DNA of 37,821 nt, taken from positions 1 to 37,821 of the forward strand of contig NZ_JASNGB010000008.1 of NCBI RefSeq assembly GCF_030271215.1. The letters run 5' to 3'. Under the pieces are notes generated by a model. It searched no databases, had not been told where the DNA came from, and was given only the letters and a program-made list of their open reading frames with translations. Both the position numbers and the translations under genes were made by a program. Positions 25,640-37,143 of this stretch are shown piece after piece (position 1 is the stretch's first letter; every line of letters starts with the position of its first letter). The DNA is from Deinococcus rhizophilus (GTDB lineage Bacteria; Deinococcota; Deinococci; Deinococcales; Deinococcaceae).

Positions 25640-25646
25640 TAGCTTA
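25640..25646. promoter_or_regulatory. Overlapping divergent -10 boxes (ispF and the 25654 gene)
   Basis: TAGCTTA reads as TAGCTT on the plus strand (8 nt before ATG 25654) and as TAAGCT on the minus strand (6 nt before the ispF ATG at 25634). The two start codons are only 19 bp apart. Confidence 0.55.
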
Positions 25647-25653
25647 GGCGAGG

Positions 25654-25845
25654 ATGTCCCAGCCCTATATGCTGCTCAATCTCACTGTGCCCGTTGCCCT
25701 GGTCTTGCTCCTGGGCAGCGTTGTCCTCGGCGGTCTGGCGGACCGGACCCGCCGGAGGAGCCTGGTGATCGCCAGCGCGGTATGTGGGGTCCCGGCCGTG
25801 TTGATGGGCGTCCTTTCCTACCTGCTCGGCCTGACCATCCCGTAA
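25654..25845 (+). CDS. Small two-TM membrane protein
   Basis: 63 aa: a hydrophobic segment at about residues 6-28, a basic DRTRRRS turn, then a second segment at about 36-61. Topology resembles the 64-aa protein at 3161, but I see no convincing sequence homology. Leaderless start, convergent with yigZ. Confidence 0.55.
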   Translation: MSQPYMLLNLTVPVALVLLLGSVVLGGLADRTRRRSLVIASAVCGVPAVLMGVLSYLLGLTIP

Positions 25846-25858
25846 GAGCGGCTTCGGG

Positions 25859-27075
<1,217 letters not shown>

Positions 27076-27107
27076 GGCCAGAGGCTAGCGCAGAGGCCCG
27101 GCCCCGC

Positions 27108-27113
27108 TAGACT
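27108..27113 (+). promoter_or_regulatory. -10 box of argB (leaderless)
   Basis: TAGACT, 7 nt before GTG 27121. It explains why no ribosome binding site is present and fixes the start against the very long in-frame reading upstream. Confidence 0.6.
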
Positions 27114-27120
27114 GCTCCGC

Positions 27121-27870
27121 GTGATCGTCAAGTACGGCGGCAACGCCATGAAAAGCCCCGAACTGCGCCGCGCCGTCGCCCGCGAGATCGCGGCCCTCCG
27201 CGCCGAGGTACCCGTCGTGGTCGTCCACGGGGGCGGCCCGGCCATCGAGCGCGAGCTGGGGGCACGCGGGATTCCCTCCGAGTTCCGGGCCGGGCTGCGG
27301 GTCACCTCGCCGGAAGCGATGGACGTGGTGGAGATGGCCCTGGGCCAGCTGGGCAAGCAGCTCAGCCAGGAGATCGGCGGCGCGGTCGGCCTGATGGGCC
27401 GCGACAGCGAACTGCTGCGGGCCGAGGTGCTCGACCCCGCGCTGGGGCGGGTGGGCCGGGTGACCGGGGTGAATGCTGACCTGCTGCGGACTTTACTCGG
27501 GGCCGGACTCACCCCGGTGGTGGGCTGCGTGGCGGTCGGGCCGGACGGCGGGGCGCTGAACGTCAACGCGGACACGGCGGCGGGGGCAGTCGCCGGGGCG
27601 CTGGGCGAGGGCATCGTCTTCCTGACCGATGTGGACGGCATCTACCGGGCCTACCCCGATCCGGGGAGCCTCGCCGGGCACCTCACCCGCGCCGAGGCGG
27701 AGACCGGGATCGCGGAGGGCTGGATCGCGGGCGGCATGATTCCCAAGGTGCGGGCGGCGCTGGAGGCGCTGGAGGCCGGAGCCCCCTTCGCGGTGATCGC
27801 CAGCGGGATGCGGGAGGGCGTGCTCGCGGCGGCCGTGCGGGGCGAGGCGGGCACGCGGCTGACGCCCTGA
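27121..27870 (+). CDS. argB: Acetylglutamate kinase
   Basis: 249 aa amino-acid kinase, second step of arginine synthesis. Signatures: [29 protein letters not shown], the [18 protein letters not shown] helix, [18 protein letters not shown] and FLTDVDGIY. GGGPxI, rather than the GGS of LysW-aminoadipate kinases (LysZ), supports ArgB, although Deinococcus relatives also use the LysW route. Ends 6 bp from the convergent GNAT gene. Confidence 0.92.
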   Translation: MIVKYGGNAMKSPELRRAVAREIAALRAEVPVVVVHGGGPAIERELGARGIPSEFRAGLRVTSPEAMDVVEMALGQLGKQLSQEIGGAVGLMGRDSELLRAEVLDPALGRVGRVTGVNADLLRTLLGAGLTPVVGCVAVGPDGGALNVNADTAAGAVAGALGEGIVFLTDVDGIYRAYPDPGSLAGHLTRAEAETGIAEGWIAGGMIPKVRAALEALEAGAPFAVIASGMREGVLAAAVRGEAGTRLTP

Positions 27871-27876
27871 GCGGCC

Positions 27877-28449
27877 TCAGCGGACCCGGCTGAAGATCAG
27901 CGTGTCCCGCAGTTGCGTGGGGTCATCGGCCGCCACGTCGTCGTTCTTCAGGGTCGCGTCCAGCGCATAGCCCAGGGCGCGGGGAATGCGGGCGCTGCGC
28001 TCGTTGCGGGCGTCCGTGCGGAGTTCCAGGCGGCGAAAGCCCAGGCCGCCGTCCTCCTGCGGGCGCAGGGCGAAGTCGGTCAGGGCACGGGCCACCTCGG
28101 TCGCGTAGCCCTGCCCGGCGTGCGGCGTGGCGATCCAGTACCCGATCTCGCCCCGGGGGACGCGCCAGTCCAGCGCGTGGTAGCCGCTGCTGCCGATCAG
28201 TTCGCGCCCGTCCGCGCTCCAGACGTGCAGCCGCAGGTTCTCGCCCGCCGCATACGCTTCGGCCGCACGGGTCAGGTTCTCCACCGTCCCGGCGAGGTCC
28301 GGTGGGTCCTGCGCCCAGACCATCCAGCGCCGCAGCTCGGGGAGGGACGCCTGAATCGCGGCGTGAACCGCCGGGGCGTCGCCCGGGTGGGGCGGGCGCA
28401 GGAGCAGGCGGGGAGTTCGCAGTTCGCTGGGGAGAATCGGAGGCTTCAC
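27877..28449 (-). CDS. GNAT acetyltransferase, RimJ/RimL type
   Basis: 190 aa. [20 protein letters not shown] at the start, [28 protein letters not shown] as the acetyl-CoA loop, then [31 protein letters not shown], all typical of RimJ/RimL-like N-acetyltransferases. Substrate not known. The start is GTG overlapping the purK stop (GTGA); third gene of purE-purK-GNAT. Confidence 0.88.
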   Translation of the reverse strand: MKPPILPSELRTPRLLLRPPHPGDAPAVHAAIQASLPELRRWMVWAQDPPDLAGTVENLTRAAEAYAAGENLRLHVWSADGRELIGSSGYHALDWRVPRGEIGYWIATPHAGQGYATEVARALTDFALRPQEDGGLGFRRLELRTDARNERSARIPRALGYALDATLKNDDVAADDPTQLRDTLIFSRVR

Positions 28450-29554
28450 GGAATCAGCGCCTCCAGCTGCGCCAGCCGGTCGCGCAGCGTGTCCCCATCC
28501 GGCGCGACGAGGTTCACGTGTCCCACCTTGCGCCCCGGCCGGGTGGCCTTGTGGTAGAGGTGGACGCGGGTGCCCGGCAGCGCGTCCACCGCCGCCCAGT
28601 CGGGCTCCCGTCCGCCTGGGGTGCCCACCACGTTCACCATCGCCGTGGGGTGGAGGGGGGCCCAGTCGGTCAGCCCCAGGCCCAGCACCGCCCGCACCTG
28701 CGCCCCGAACTGGCTGACCCCGCCCCCGTCCTGGGTGAGGTGCCCGGAGTTGTGGACACGTGGGGCGACCTCGTTCGCCAGCAGCTCACCGCCCGGCAGC
28801 GCGAAGAACTCCAGGGTCAGCAGCCCTTCCAGGCCCCAGGCCCCGGCCACTGCTCCGGCCAGGGCGCGGGCCTGCGCTTCGGTCCCGGCGGGCACGGCGG
28901 CGGGCCAGACGCTCGTCCGTAGGATTCCGTCCCGGTGGACGTTCTCGACGAGCGGCCCGAACGCCACCTCGCCCGCCGCGTTGCGGGCCACCGCGAGGCT
29001 GACCTCGCGTTCGAAGGGCACCAGTCCCTCCAGCACGCCGGGCACGCTCCCCAGCTCGGCCCAGGCCGCCCGCAGTTCCGCCCCGCTGCCCACCCGGCGC
29101 TGCCCCTTGCCGTCGTAGCCGAGTTCGGAGGTCTTCAGCAGGCCCCGCCCGCCCACGGCCTCCAGCGCCCCGGCGAGATCATCTTCCCCGCGCACCTCCA
29201 CGAAGGGCGCGGTGGGCACCCCTGCCGCCCGCAACGCCTCCTTCTCGCGGGCGCGGTGCCTGGAGCGGGCCAGCACGGCGCCGCCGGGCCGCACCGGAAC
29301 GCGGCCCTCCAGCGCGGCGAGGGCCTCCACGGGCACATTCTCGAACTCCAGGGTCACCGCGTCGCAGGCGGCCAGCCGCTCCAGCCCGGCGGGATCGGTG
29401 TAGGGGGCCTGGAGGTGCTCGGCGCACAGCCGGGCGGGGGCCTGGGGGTCGGGTTCCAGCACGACGCAGCGCACGCCGAGGGGCAGGGCGGCCAGGGCCA
29501 GCATCTGCGCGAGCTGCCCGCCGCCCAGGATGCCCAGGGTCCGGCCCGGAGCGC

Positions 29555-29558
<4 letters not shown>
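28446..29558 (-). CDS. purK: N5-carboxyaminoimidazole ribonucleotide synthase
   Basis: 370 aa ATP-grasp enzyme that carboxylates AIR using bicarbonate. Start GTG with [38 protein letters not shown] for [30 protein letters not shown] in the C-terminal half. Overlaps purE by 4 nt. Together with purE this completes the CAIR step for purC. Confidence 0.95.
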
Positions 29559-30097
<539 letters not shown>

Positions 30098-30104
30098 GGG
30101 AGGC

Positions 30105-30110
30105 ATGGTA
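30105..30110 (-). promoter_or_regulatory. -10 box deciding the purE start
   Basis: TACCAT, 7 nt before GTG 30097; overlaps the alternative ATG at 30106. Confidence 0.5.
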
Positions 30111-30117
30111 TCCGGCC

Positions 30118-30123
30118 TATCCT
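30118..30123 (+). promoter_or_regulatory. -10 box of the creatininase-family gene
   Basis: TATCCT, 5 nt before ATG 30129; the divergent purE box lies 8 bp away. Confidence 0.55.
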
Positions 30124-30128
30124 GCCCC

Positions 30129-30833
30129 ATGCGCGTACAGGACCTGAACTGGGAGGGTGTGGAAGCTTACCTCCGCCGCGACGACCGCGCCGTGCTCCCG
30201 CTGGGCTGCACCGAGCAGCACGCCCGCCTCAGCCTCGCCACCGACAGCCTGCTGGCCGAGCGGGTGAGCGTGGAGGCTGCCGACCCCCTCGGCATTCCGG
30301 TCTTCCCCGCCTTGCCCTACGGCATCACGCCGACCTTCACGGCGTACCCCGGCACCGTCAGCCTGCGGGTGAGCACCTACCTCGCCCTGCTGGACGACCT
30401 GCTGTCCGGGCTGCACGCGCAGGGCTTCCGGCGCCTGCTGATCGTGAACGGGCACGGCGGCAACAGCCCCGGCCAGGGCTGGCTGGGCGAATGGCTCGCA
30501 CGGCACCCGGACGCGCGGGTGCAGTGGCACAACTGGTGGAACGCCCCGCGCACCTGGGCGGCGGTGCAGGCCACCGACCCCCTTGCCAGCCACGCGAGCT
30601 GGATGGAGAACTTCCCCTGGACCCGGCTGGAGGATGTGAGCGTTTCTGCCGAGCGCAAGCCGGTGGTGGACCTCGCCCGGATGCGGCAGCTTCCCCCGGC
30701 AGAGGTGCGGGCGCTGCTGGGCGACGGCAACTTCGGCGGCCTGCCGCAGCGCCCCGACGCCGAGATGGAGGCGATCTGGCGGGAGGCGGTGCGGGAGACG
30801 CGCGACCTGCTGGAAGGGGGCTGGGCCCCCTGA
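30129..30833 (+). CDS. Creatininase-family amidohydrolase
   Basis: 234 aa. Metal-binding residues Glu29, His31 and Asp39 in [17 protein letters not shown], then [20 protein letters not shown] and the [10 protein letters not shown] motif. The family includes creatininase and the formamidopyrimidine deformylase ArfB. The purine context here (purE divergent) is suggestive but not proof. Leaderless. Confidence 0.88.
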   Translation: MRVQDLNWEGVEAYLRRDDRAVLPLGCTEQHARLSLATDSLLAERVSVEAADPLGIPVFPALPYGITPTFTAYPGTVSLRVSTYLALLDDLLSGLHAQGFRRLLIVNGHGGNSPGQGWLGEWLARHPDARVQWHNWWNAPRTWAAVQATDPLASHASWMENFPWTRLEDVSVSAERKPVVDLARMRQLPPAEVRALLGDGNFGGLPQRPDAEMEAIWREAVRETRDLLEGGWAP

Positions 30834-30846
30834 CCGGCACGGGCGC

Positions 30847-30852
30847 TACCCT
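30847..30852 (+). promoter_or_regulatory. -10 box of folC (leaderless)
   Basis: TACCCT, 6 nt before ATG 30859. Confidence 0.5.
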
Positions 30853-30858
30853 CCCCCC

Positions 30859-32028
<1,170 letters not shown>

Positions 32029-32037
32029 ACTCCTTTC

Positions 32038-32081
<44 letters not shown>

Positions 32082-32091
32082 GATGCCCTCG

Positions 32092-32118
32092 CCCGAGCAC
32101 GTGCTGACTCGGGTTTTT
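32092..32118 (+). terminator. Rho-independent terminator just inside the element
   Basis: Stem CCCGAG / CTCGGG around a 10-nt loop containing CACGTG, followed by TTTTT and a further T-rich tail. It would stop read-through from the strong tRNA promoter. Confidence 0.75.
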
Positions 32119-32140
32119 GCTGTTTTCTTCGCGGTTCCAG

Positions 32141-32166
32141 GTGAGCGATTGGCAACAATCGTTCAC
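32141..32166 (+). repeat. GNRA-type hairpin upstream of the recombinase gene
   Basis: GTGAGCGATTG-GCAA-CAATCGTTCAC: an 11-bp stem with one G-T pair in RNA and a GCAA tetraloop. It lies 33 bp before the integrase start; role (arm-site, leader structure) unknown. Confidence 0.55.
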
Positions 32167-32198
32167 TGCTCAAATCCCCAGTGGCAAGGGGGGTGGGC

Positions 32199-33101
32199 AT
32201 GGAGTTGATGACGCTGCACGAGATGCACGCGCGGCACCTGCGGGCGCTGCGGCGCTCACCGGAGACAGTCAGGTTCTACCGGCAGGCCGTGCTGGACCTG
32301 GAACGGTTTATGCAGTCGCAGGGGATGGATCCCAAAGCCGAGCTGGTCACGCGAGCGGTCCTGATCGAGTGCCAGGGGGCGATGCAGGCCCGGGATCTCA
32401 AGCCCGGCGCGGTGCATGCCTTCATGCGGGGTCTCAGGGCCCTCTTTCGCTGGGCCGTCGACGAGGACCTGATCACGCGTGACCCCACGCTGAAGCTCAA
32501 GCTGCCATCGATCGGCGGCGACGTGCCGCCAGCCATCCAGCCAGATGAGGTCTCCCGCTGCCTGAAGGCCGTGCAGGGCATGCCCTTCCCGGCGAGGAAC
32601 ACCGCCATCCTGATGCTGATGTATGACACAGGACTCCGACTGGGCGAGGTCATCGGGCTGAACTCGGACGATGTGGACATGACGGCCGGTGTCATGCGGG
32701 TGCGCGCCGAGACCTCGAAGGTGGACGCTCAGCGGACGGTGCCGCTGGGCATCAAGAGTGCCAAGGCCCTGGCGAAATACGAGCGGCTGGAACGCCGGCC
32801 ACTGCTGCCTCACGTGCCCACGCTGTTCATCGCGCGCGGCGGGGCACCCCTGACCAAGTCTGGTCTTAGCCAGCTGCTCAACCGGGTGGCAGAGGAGGCT
32901 GGGCTGCCCAGGGACCACGTGGCTCCTCACGCGTGGCGGCGCGGCTTCGCGGTGCAATACCTGCGTAACGGGGGAGACATGTTCTCGCTGCAGCAGATCC
33001 TGGGGCACACCGACCTGTCGATGACCCGCCGCTACGTCAAGTATCTGCCCAACGACATCCAGGTTCAGCACCTGCGCGCAAGCCCGGCGGACCGGCTGTG
33101 A
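32199..33101 (+). CDS. Tyrosine recombinase / integrase
   Basis: 300 aa, complete. N-terminal SAM-like core-binding domain (about 1-100), then catalytic domain with Arg147 (TGLRLGEV), Lys174 (TSKVDAQRTVPL), His244-x-x-Arg247 (HAWRRGF), His270 (LGHTDLS) and nucleophile Tyr279 (RRYVKYL). All catalytic residues are present. ATG 32199 follows a G-rich GGGGGGTG site. XerC/D-like size with no arm-binding domain. Adjacent to the broken tRNA-Lys, its likely target. Confidence 0.93.
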   Translation: MELMTLHEMHARHLRALRRSPETVRFYRQAVLDLERFMQSQGMDPKAELVTRAVLIECQGAMQARDLKPGAVHAFMRGLRALFRWAVDEDLITRDPTLKLKLPSIGGDVPPAIQPDEVSRCLKAVQGMPFPARNTAILMLMYDTGLRLGEVIGLNSDDVDMTAGVMRVRAETSKVDAQRTVPLGIKSAKALAKYERLERRPLLPHVPTLFIARGGAPLTKSGLSQLLNRVAEEAGLPRDHVAPHAWRRGFAVQYLRNGGDMFSLQQILGHTDLSMTRRYVKYLPNDIQVQHLRASPADRL

Positions 33102-33154
33102 CCCCCAGCCCCCGATAGGAAGAAGGCACGGAGACATGCACACGGAGGTGGGGC

Positions 33155-33562
33155 ATGGAAACAAACAACCAGCAGGATCCGGACGCAACACAGATAGAGC
33201 AGTGGGTTCAGCAGATCGAACGCGTGGACGGAGTCACGAGCGCCGTGTTGGAGAATCTGCCTACGTCTGAGCCCCTCGAACCGGGAGAGTGGATCATGCT
33301 CGGGGTGACGCCAGACGGGGTGTCCGAGGAGCATGTGGATGCTGCTATTGACGCGATGCACCAGCTCAAGAGGGTGGACCCCGAGCTGGTGCGGCCATAC
33401 ATCCCTCGCATGGTGGGCAACAAAGCTCCGTGCGTGTGTATCGCGTCGTTCAAGGGTCGTGTGCGTCCTGCGCCCGAGGGTCTGTGGCGGATGTTGGTCG
33501 AAGCGGATGAGCAGGTCAGACGCGAGGAGCGGATACGGGACGGAAAGCTGCCGCTCAACTGA
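33155..33562 (+). CDS. Hypothetical acidic protein next to the integrase
   Basis: 135 aa, not recognised. Acidic N-terminus, a central GVTPDGVSEEHVDAAIDAMHQL helix-rich region and charged RREERIRDG near the C-terminus; no TM or signal. GGAGGTG is 5 nt upstream of ATG. Could be an element accessory gene such as a directionality factor, but it lacks an obvious HTH; no function claimed. Confidence 0.7.
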   Translation: METNNQQDPDATQIEQWVQQIERVDGVTSAVLENLPTSEPLEPGEWIMLGVTPDGVSEEHVDAAIDAMHQLKRVDPELVRPYIPRMVGNKAPCVCIASFKGRVRPAPEGLWRMLVEADEQVRREERIRDGKLPLN

Positions 33563-33594
33563 GTAGCCCCCCTCGCACGCGGCTGGTCGAGAGC

Positions 33595-35697
33595 CTAGAG
33601 CCCCCGCACTTGAGCCAGGAGCCGCGTCGCAGTAGGATCCCCAGCCGTCCCCCTCTCAGCCAACGCGGTCCGCAACTGCTGGTGCACCTCCTCGCGCAGG
33701 TCATCCGCCCACGGTCCCTGAGCATCGGCGAGGAACGCGCCCCGGATGGTCAGCTCCCCGCTCTGCCGCACGTCTGGAGCCGGGAACAGTCCCCCAGGTA
33801 GCCAGGCCGTGCGGATTTCTAGCAGGGGATGGAGGCTGTAAATGCCGCTCGAGACCGGGACAGGATCAGCCTCGGGTGGCAGCAGCTCATCCAGCGCCAC
33901 CCGCAGGTGCTTCAGTGTCTTCTTGAACAGGTCGACCGTGAGTTTGTCCGGAATCCCTTCCCACAGCCCTGCCAGAAGGTCCCGACGTCGAGCTGGGCCG
34001 TTCAGGGCCAGGAAGGCAAGCAATTCCGCCGCACGCCTGGTCTTGAAGGCGACCCGTCTGCTGGGGCCGTGAACCTCGATCGGGCCGAACAGCTCCAGCC
34101 GCAGTGGAATCTGTCCAGCAGGGCGCGACTGGGCAAACACCTGGGTCACCCGCTCCGCCCACTCCGGCTGAGTGCCGAGCCAACTCAGAAACGGCCGCAG
34201 AGCCAAGGCGTCGGTGAGCAGGGGAGCGTCCGTGAGGGTGAGCGCCTGAGCCAGTGCGTCCAGGTCAGGCGACTGGCCTTCTCGGTACGCGATGGCCGCG
34301 AGGTAGGCATGCGCTCGTGCCTGATCCCAGGCTGGCAAGTCGGGCGTGAGACTGGCTTCTAACAGCGCCTTTGCCCTCTCTATCTGTCCTGTGACGTAGG
34401 CCAGCACGGCGGCGGTGAGATCCAAGGCGGCGACGTTGGCTGGGTCGTCAGAGCGCATTGCCTGGGCTTCGCGGAGTCGCTGCTGGGCCTCCTCTAGCTG
34501 TCCGTCGAGAGCGAGCCGCTCGGCTTCGATCAGCAGGGCCACGAGTTCGTCTCCGGGGAGATGAGCCTCTGCCAGGAGCTCGGAGGCACGCCGCGCAGTG
34601 ACGAGAGCCTCGCTGTGCAGGCCGGAGTGGTGCTGCACGATGGCCCGGCTGAGGGCAATCCAGGCGTGGTGGATCAGGGTGGTCTCGGGCAGGGCGTCGG
34701 CCTCATCCAGCAGTTGAAACGCCTCCACTGGACGCCCTCGGCCGGCGAGAGACTGCGCGTAGTTGTTCAGCAGGGTCGCAAGCAGCCGGGTCTGCGAGAT
34801 ACGGCGGAACAGCTGGGCACCCCGCTGATAGTGGACCTCGGCGGTATCCCAGTCGCCCAGGTCCTCGTGGGCATAGGCCAGGGTCGCGTGGGCCGAGGCG
34901 GTAAACGAGACGTTCCCCTGGCGCTGGGCCTCTTCCAACAGATCCTGGGCTGCGGCGAGATGTTCCTCGTGCCGCGCGAGGTAGCTCAGGCACATGCTTT
35001 TCTGATGGGTCAGCCGGAGCCGGTCCAGGCCGGTTGCCCCAGCTTTGAGGCCCTGTTCGACGACTTGAAGGGCTAGCGCGTAATGCCCGTCATATTGCAG
35101 GGCGTAGCTGAGCGTGTGCAGCAGGCGTGGGTTGTGCTCGCCGGCATCATAGGCAGCCTGCACCTCATGGCGGGCAGTTGCGGCCTGTTCACGGGGGGCG
35201 CTGACCATCACGCTGATCCAGTAGGCGGCGCGTGCGCGGGGTCCGACCTGTTGAGGAAGGAGGGTCTCTATCGTGTGCTGTGCGAGTTCGTGCTCGCTCG
35301 CGTTGATGCGGTCACTGAGCCAGTCCTCCAGCAGCAGGTCGGCGGCCTCAGCGTCCCCGATGTCGTGGAGGAGTGCTACAGCCCGTCTGATGTCGCCCTG
35401 CTGATGGGCCTCACGGCTGGCGCGGCGGGCGGCTTCGCGGTAGACGTGGGGCTGTTCGGTGGCCAATCGCTGGGTGAGCTGGGTTCGTAGCGACTCAGGC
35501 ACCTCTACTGTCCCGTCTGGGCTCGGGGTCAGATGCAGGGTTGTGATGACGGCCTGCCACCAGCCGTCGGGGAGATCAGGCGCGACCTGCAATGACCGGA
35601 CAGGGTGCCACACACGCTCAAAGGCGAGGGGGAGCAGGGCAAGCTGGAGGGCGCCGGGCAGGGCTGCAAACGCCGACGCGTCCTCTACCGGGGGCAT
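33595..35697 (-). CDS. TPR-rich regulator with C-terminal winged helix (BTAD/MalT-like without ATPase)
   Basis: 700 aa. Residues about 10-110 look like the winged-helix module that normally follows an AAA/NACHT ATPase; about 110-510 are repeated helical hairpins of TPR type (HPRLLHTLSYALQYDGHY-like repeats, ASAHATLAYAHEDLGDWDTAEVHYQRGAQLF). Residues 533-625 are an OmpR-like winged helix (RLELFGPIEV, RRAAELLAFLALNG, FKKTLKHLRVALDELL), with a short tail. The order is the reverse of SARPs, and no Walker motif is present. Leaderless (TAGCCT 35704-35709). Divergent from secreted genes. Confidence 0.78.
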   Translation of the reverse strand: MPPVEDASAFAALPGALQLALLPLAFERVWHPVRSLQVAPDLPDGWWQAVITTLHLTPSPDGTVEVPESLRTQLTQRLATEQPHVYREAARRASREAHQQGDIRRAVALLHDIGDAEAADLLLEDWLSDRINASEHELAQHTIETLLPQQVGPRARAAYWISVMVSAPREQAATARHEVQAAYDAGEHNPRLLHTLSYALQYDGHYALALQVVEQGLKAGATGLDRLRLTHQKSMCLSYLARHEEHLAAAQDLLEEAQRQGNVSFTASAHATLAYAHEDLGDWDTAEVHYQRGAQLFRRISQTRLLATLLNNYAQSLAGRGRPVEAFQLLDEADALPETTLIHHAWIALSRAIVQHHSGLHSEALVTARRASELLAEAHLPGDELVALLIEAERLALDGQLEEAQQRLREAQAMRSDDPANVAALDLTAAVLAYVTGQIERAKALLEASLTPDLPAWDQARAHAYLAAIAYREGQSPDLDALAQALTLTDAPLLTDALALRPFLSWLGTQPEWAERVTQVFAQSRPAGQIPLRLELFGPIEVHGPSRRVAFKTRRAAELLAFLALNGPARRRDLLAGLWEGIPDKLTVDLFKKTLKHLRVALDELLPPEADPVPVSSGIYSLHPLLEIRTAWLPGGLFPAPDVRQSGELTIRGAFLADAQGPWADDLREEVHQQLRTALAERGTAGDPTATRLLAQVRGL

Positions 35698-35703
35698 GGG
35701 CTG

Positions 35704-35709
35704 AGGCTA
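35704..35709 (-). promoter_or_regulatory. -10 box of the TPR/winged-helix regulator
   Basis: TAGCCT, 6 nt before ATG 35697. The divergent box TACGCT (35744-35749) lies 34 bp away. Confidence 0.5.
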
Positions 35710-35743
35710 CCCGGTTTTCCCCCCTTTTTCCCCCTGATGTGCC

Positions 35744-35749
35744 TACGCT
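35744..35749 (+). promoter_or_regulatory. -10 box of the secreted protein gene
   Basis: TACGCT, 9 nt before ATG 35759. Upstream is a poly-C/poly-T tract (35711-35734). Confidence 0.4.
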
Positions 35750-35758
35750 GAGTGGGAC

Positions 35759-36304
35759 ATGAAGAAAACCATTTTAGGGCTGACAGCTTTGATTCTCACT
35801 GGGACAGCCGCAGCGCAGTCAACCTGGACTTACAGCAACAATAACTGGCGAGCTACCTTCCAGGGCTGCGTCCGAGTTTCTGCGAGCAGCACTGAAGTTC
35901 GGTGTAGCTTTACTGATACTTACGTTGGGCCAGACAGCACAAGAGATGGCAGTTGGCAGCCTGACAGGGTTATTGCTGTTCTCAATGGTGGGATGCAAGT
36001 CAAAGGCTCAACCATCACCGTAGCGGGAAAGAGCTCCAACGGTTATCAGGAACAGGTAGCATACAAGGACTTGCCCATCAATGTAATAGTCAACATGACT
36101 ATCCCTGTTAATATCTCCACCGTCGCACGTCTCAATTACTTTGATCACGTCCTGAGTAACGTTTCAATCCGTCTTCAGGGACAGGCCGCTACGGCCACTC
36201 CCGCCCCTGCCAACACGGGCAACTACAACGCCGTGATGACCAACTGCAAGGCTGGCGCGAACGGCACGCTGACCTGCACGGCGACCCTTACCCCCCGCCG
36301 CTGA
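35759..36304 (+). CDS. Secreted protein of unknown function, low GC
   Basis: 181 aa with a typical signal peptide (MKKTILGLTALILTGTAAA, cleavage after about residue 19). The mature part has four cysteines in two similar pairs, C-VRVSASSTEVR-C and C-KAGANGTLT-C, linked by a beta-rich region and a Thr/Ala/Pro hinge. GC for the first 430 bp is near 50%, far below the rest of the window; the last 100 bp return to high GC. Recent acquisition or a mosaic gene is likely. No family recognised. Confidence 0.75.
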   Translation: MKKTILGLTALILTGTAAAQSTWTYSNNNWRATFQGCVRVSASSTEVRCSFTDTYVGPDSTRDGSWQPDRVIAVLNGGMQVKGSTITVAGKSSNGYQEQVAYKDLPINVIVNMTIPVNISTVARLNYFDHVLSNVSIRLQGQAATATPAPANTGNYNAVMTNCKAGANGTLTCTATLTPRR

Positions 36305-36331
36305 CCTGCTGTTGAGTTCGAAGGAGCGCCC

Positions 36332-37048
36332 ATGAAGAAGATCCTCTTCATCCTGCCCATGCTGGCCCTGGCAGCCTGCGGCGGCGGCGGCATCGGCGGA
36401 CCTGGCACCGGCGGCGGCACCAATCCTGCGCCGCCCGCGCCCCCCGCACCCACCGCCATCTTCATCCCCCAGGTCGGCGCGGCTGTGGGCAGCGGCGACG
36501 GCAGCAAGCTGGGCACCGTCTACGTCTCGCCCAACACCCAGGAAGTCGCCCTGATGCAGTTTGTCAACGAGGTGCGCACCAAGGGAACCATCAACGGCGT
36601 CCCGGCCCTGAAAGGCACCTGCGTCGACGGCACCTTCACGCCAGGCACCTTGAGCGAGCTGACCTACAACGGCGTGCTCGCCTACGCGGCCAGGAAGCAC
36701 GCGACCTACAACGGCACCTACGGCTATGAAGCACACGCTGAGACCCAGCCGACACATCCGAACTTCTACGGGACGACCTCCAAAGAGCGGGTCGAGCGCG
36801 CCTACAGGGACTTGACCGGTCAAAACATCGCCTTCACCTGGGGCCAGGAGAATGCTGGCTTCGGCTATTCCAAGGCCGCCGACATGATGCACGCCTGGAT
36901 CGAGAGCCCTGGCCACTGCCGAGGCATCATGGAGCCTGGAAACCGCACCATGGGCATGGGCTATCACACCGGTCCCTCGACGGTCAGCTATCCCGCTCCA
37001 GGCGTCTCCCTGGGCCCCAACACCTGGGTCCAGCTGTTTGGCAAGTAG
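36332..37048 (+). CDS. CAP/SCP (PR-1-like) domain lipoprotein
   Basis: 238 aa. Signal peptide II with lipobox LALAAC (Cys16), then a Gly/Pro/Ala linker to about residue 45. CAP domain: FVNEVRTKG, LTYNGVLAYAARKHATYN, AHAETQPTHPNFYG (His-Glu pair), WGQENAGFGY and MMHAWIESPGHCRGIMEPGNRTMGMGY, which are the CAP1/CAP2 motifs. AAGGAG is 6 nt upstream of ATG. Surface-exposed; activity unknown. It follows the secreted gene by 27 bp, probably the same transcript. Confidence 0.88.
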   Translation: MKKILFILPMLALAACGGGGIGGPGTGGGTNPAPPAPPAPTAIFIPQVGAAVGSGDGSKLGTVYVSPNTQEVALMQFVNEVRTKGTINGVPALKGTCVDGTFTPGTLSELTYNGVLAYAARKHATYNGTYGYEAHAETQPTHPNFYGTTSKERVERAYRDLTGQNIAFTWGQENAGFGYSKAADMMHAWIESPGHCRGIMEPGNRTMGMGYHTGPSTVSYPAPGVSLGPNTWVQLFGK

Positions 37049-37074
37049 GCCCCCCACCGCCGTCCCCACCCCCG

Positions 37075-37108
37075 CTGCTCCGCCTTCCCGCCCAGGAAGG
37101 CGGAGCAG
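37075..37108 (+). terminator. Long perfect hairpin after the CAP gene
   Basis: 14-bp perfect stem CTGCTCCGCCTTCC / GGAAGGCGGAGCAG with a 6-nt loop; no T-tract. Ends the secreted-protein operon. Confidence 0.6.
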
Positions 37109-37143
37109 CTGCCTTGCCCCCTCTCCCAACACGAAAGACCCCC

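Noticed and set aside
27121..27870. LysZ (LysW-aminoadipate kinase) instead of ArgB
   Set aside because: The [10 protein letters not shown] motif and the arrangement after it fit acetylglutamate kinases; LysZ proteins have HGGS at this place.
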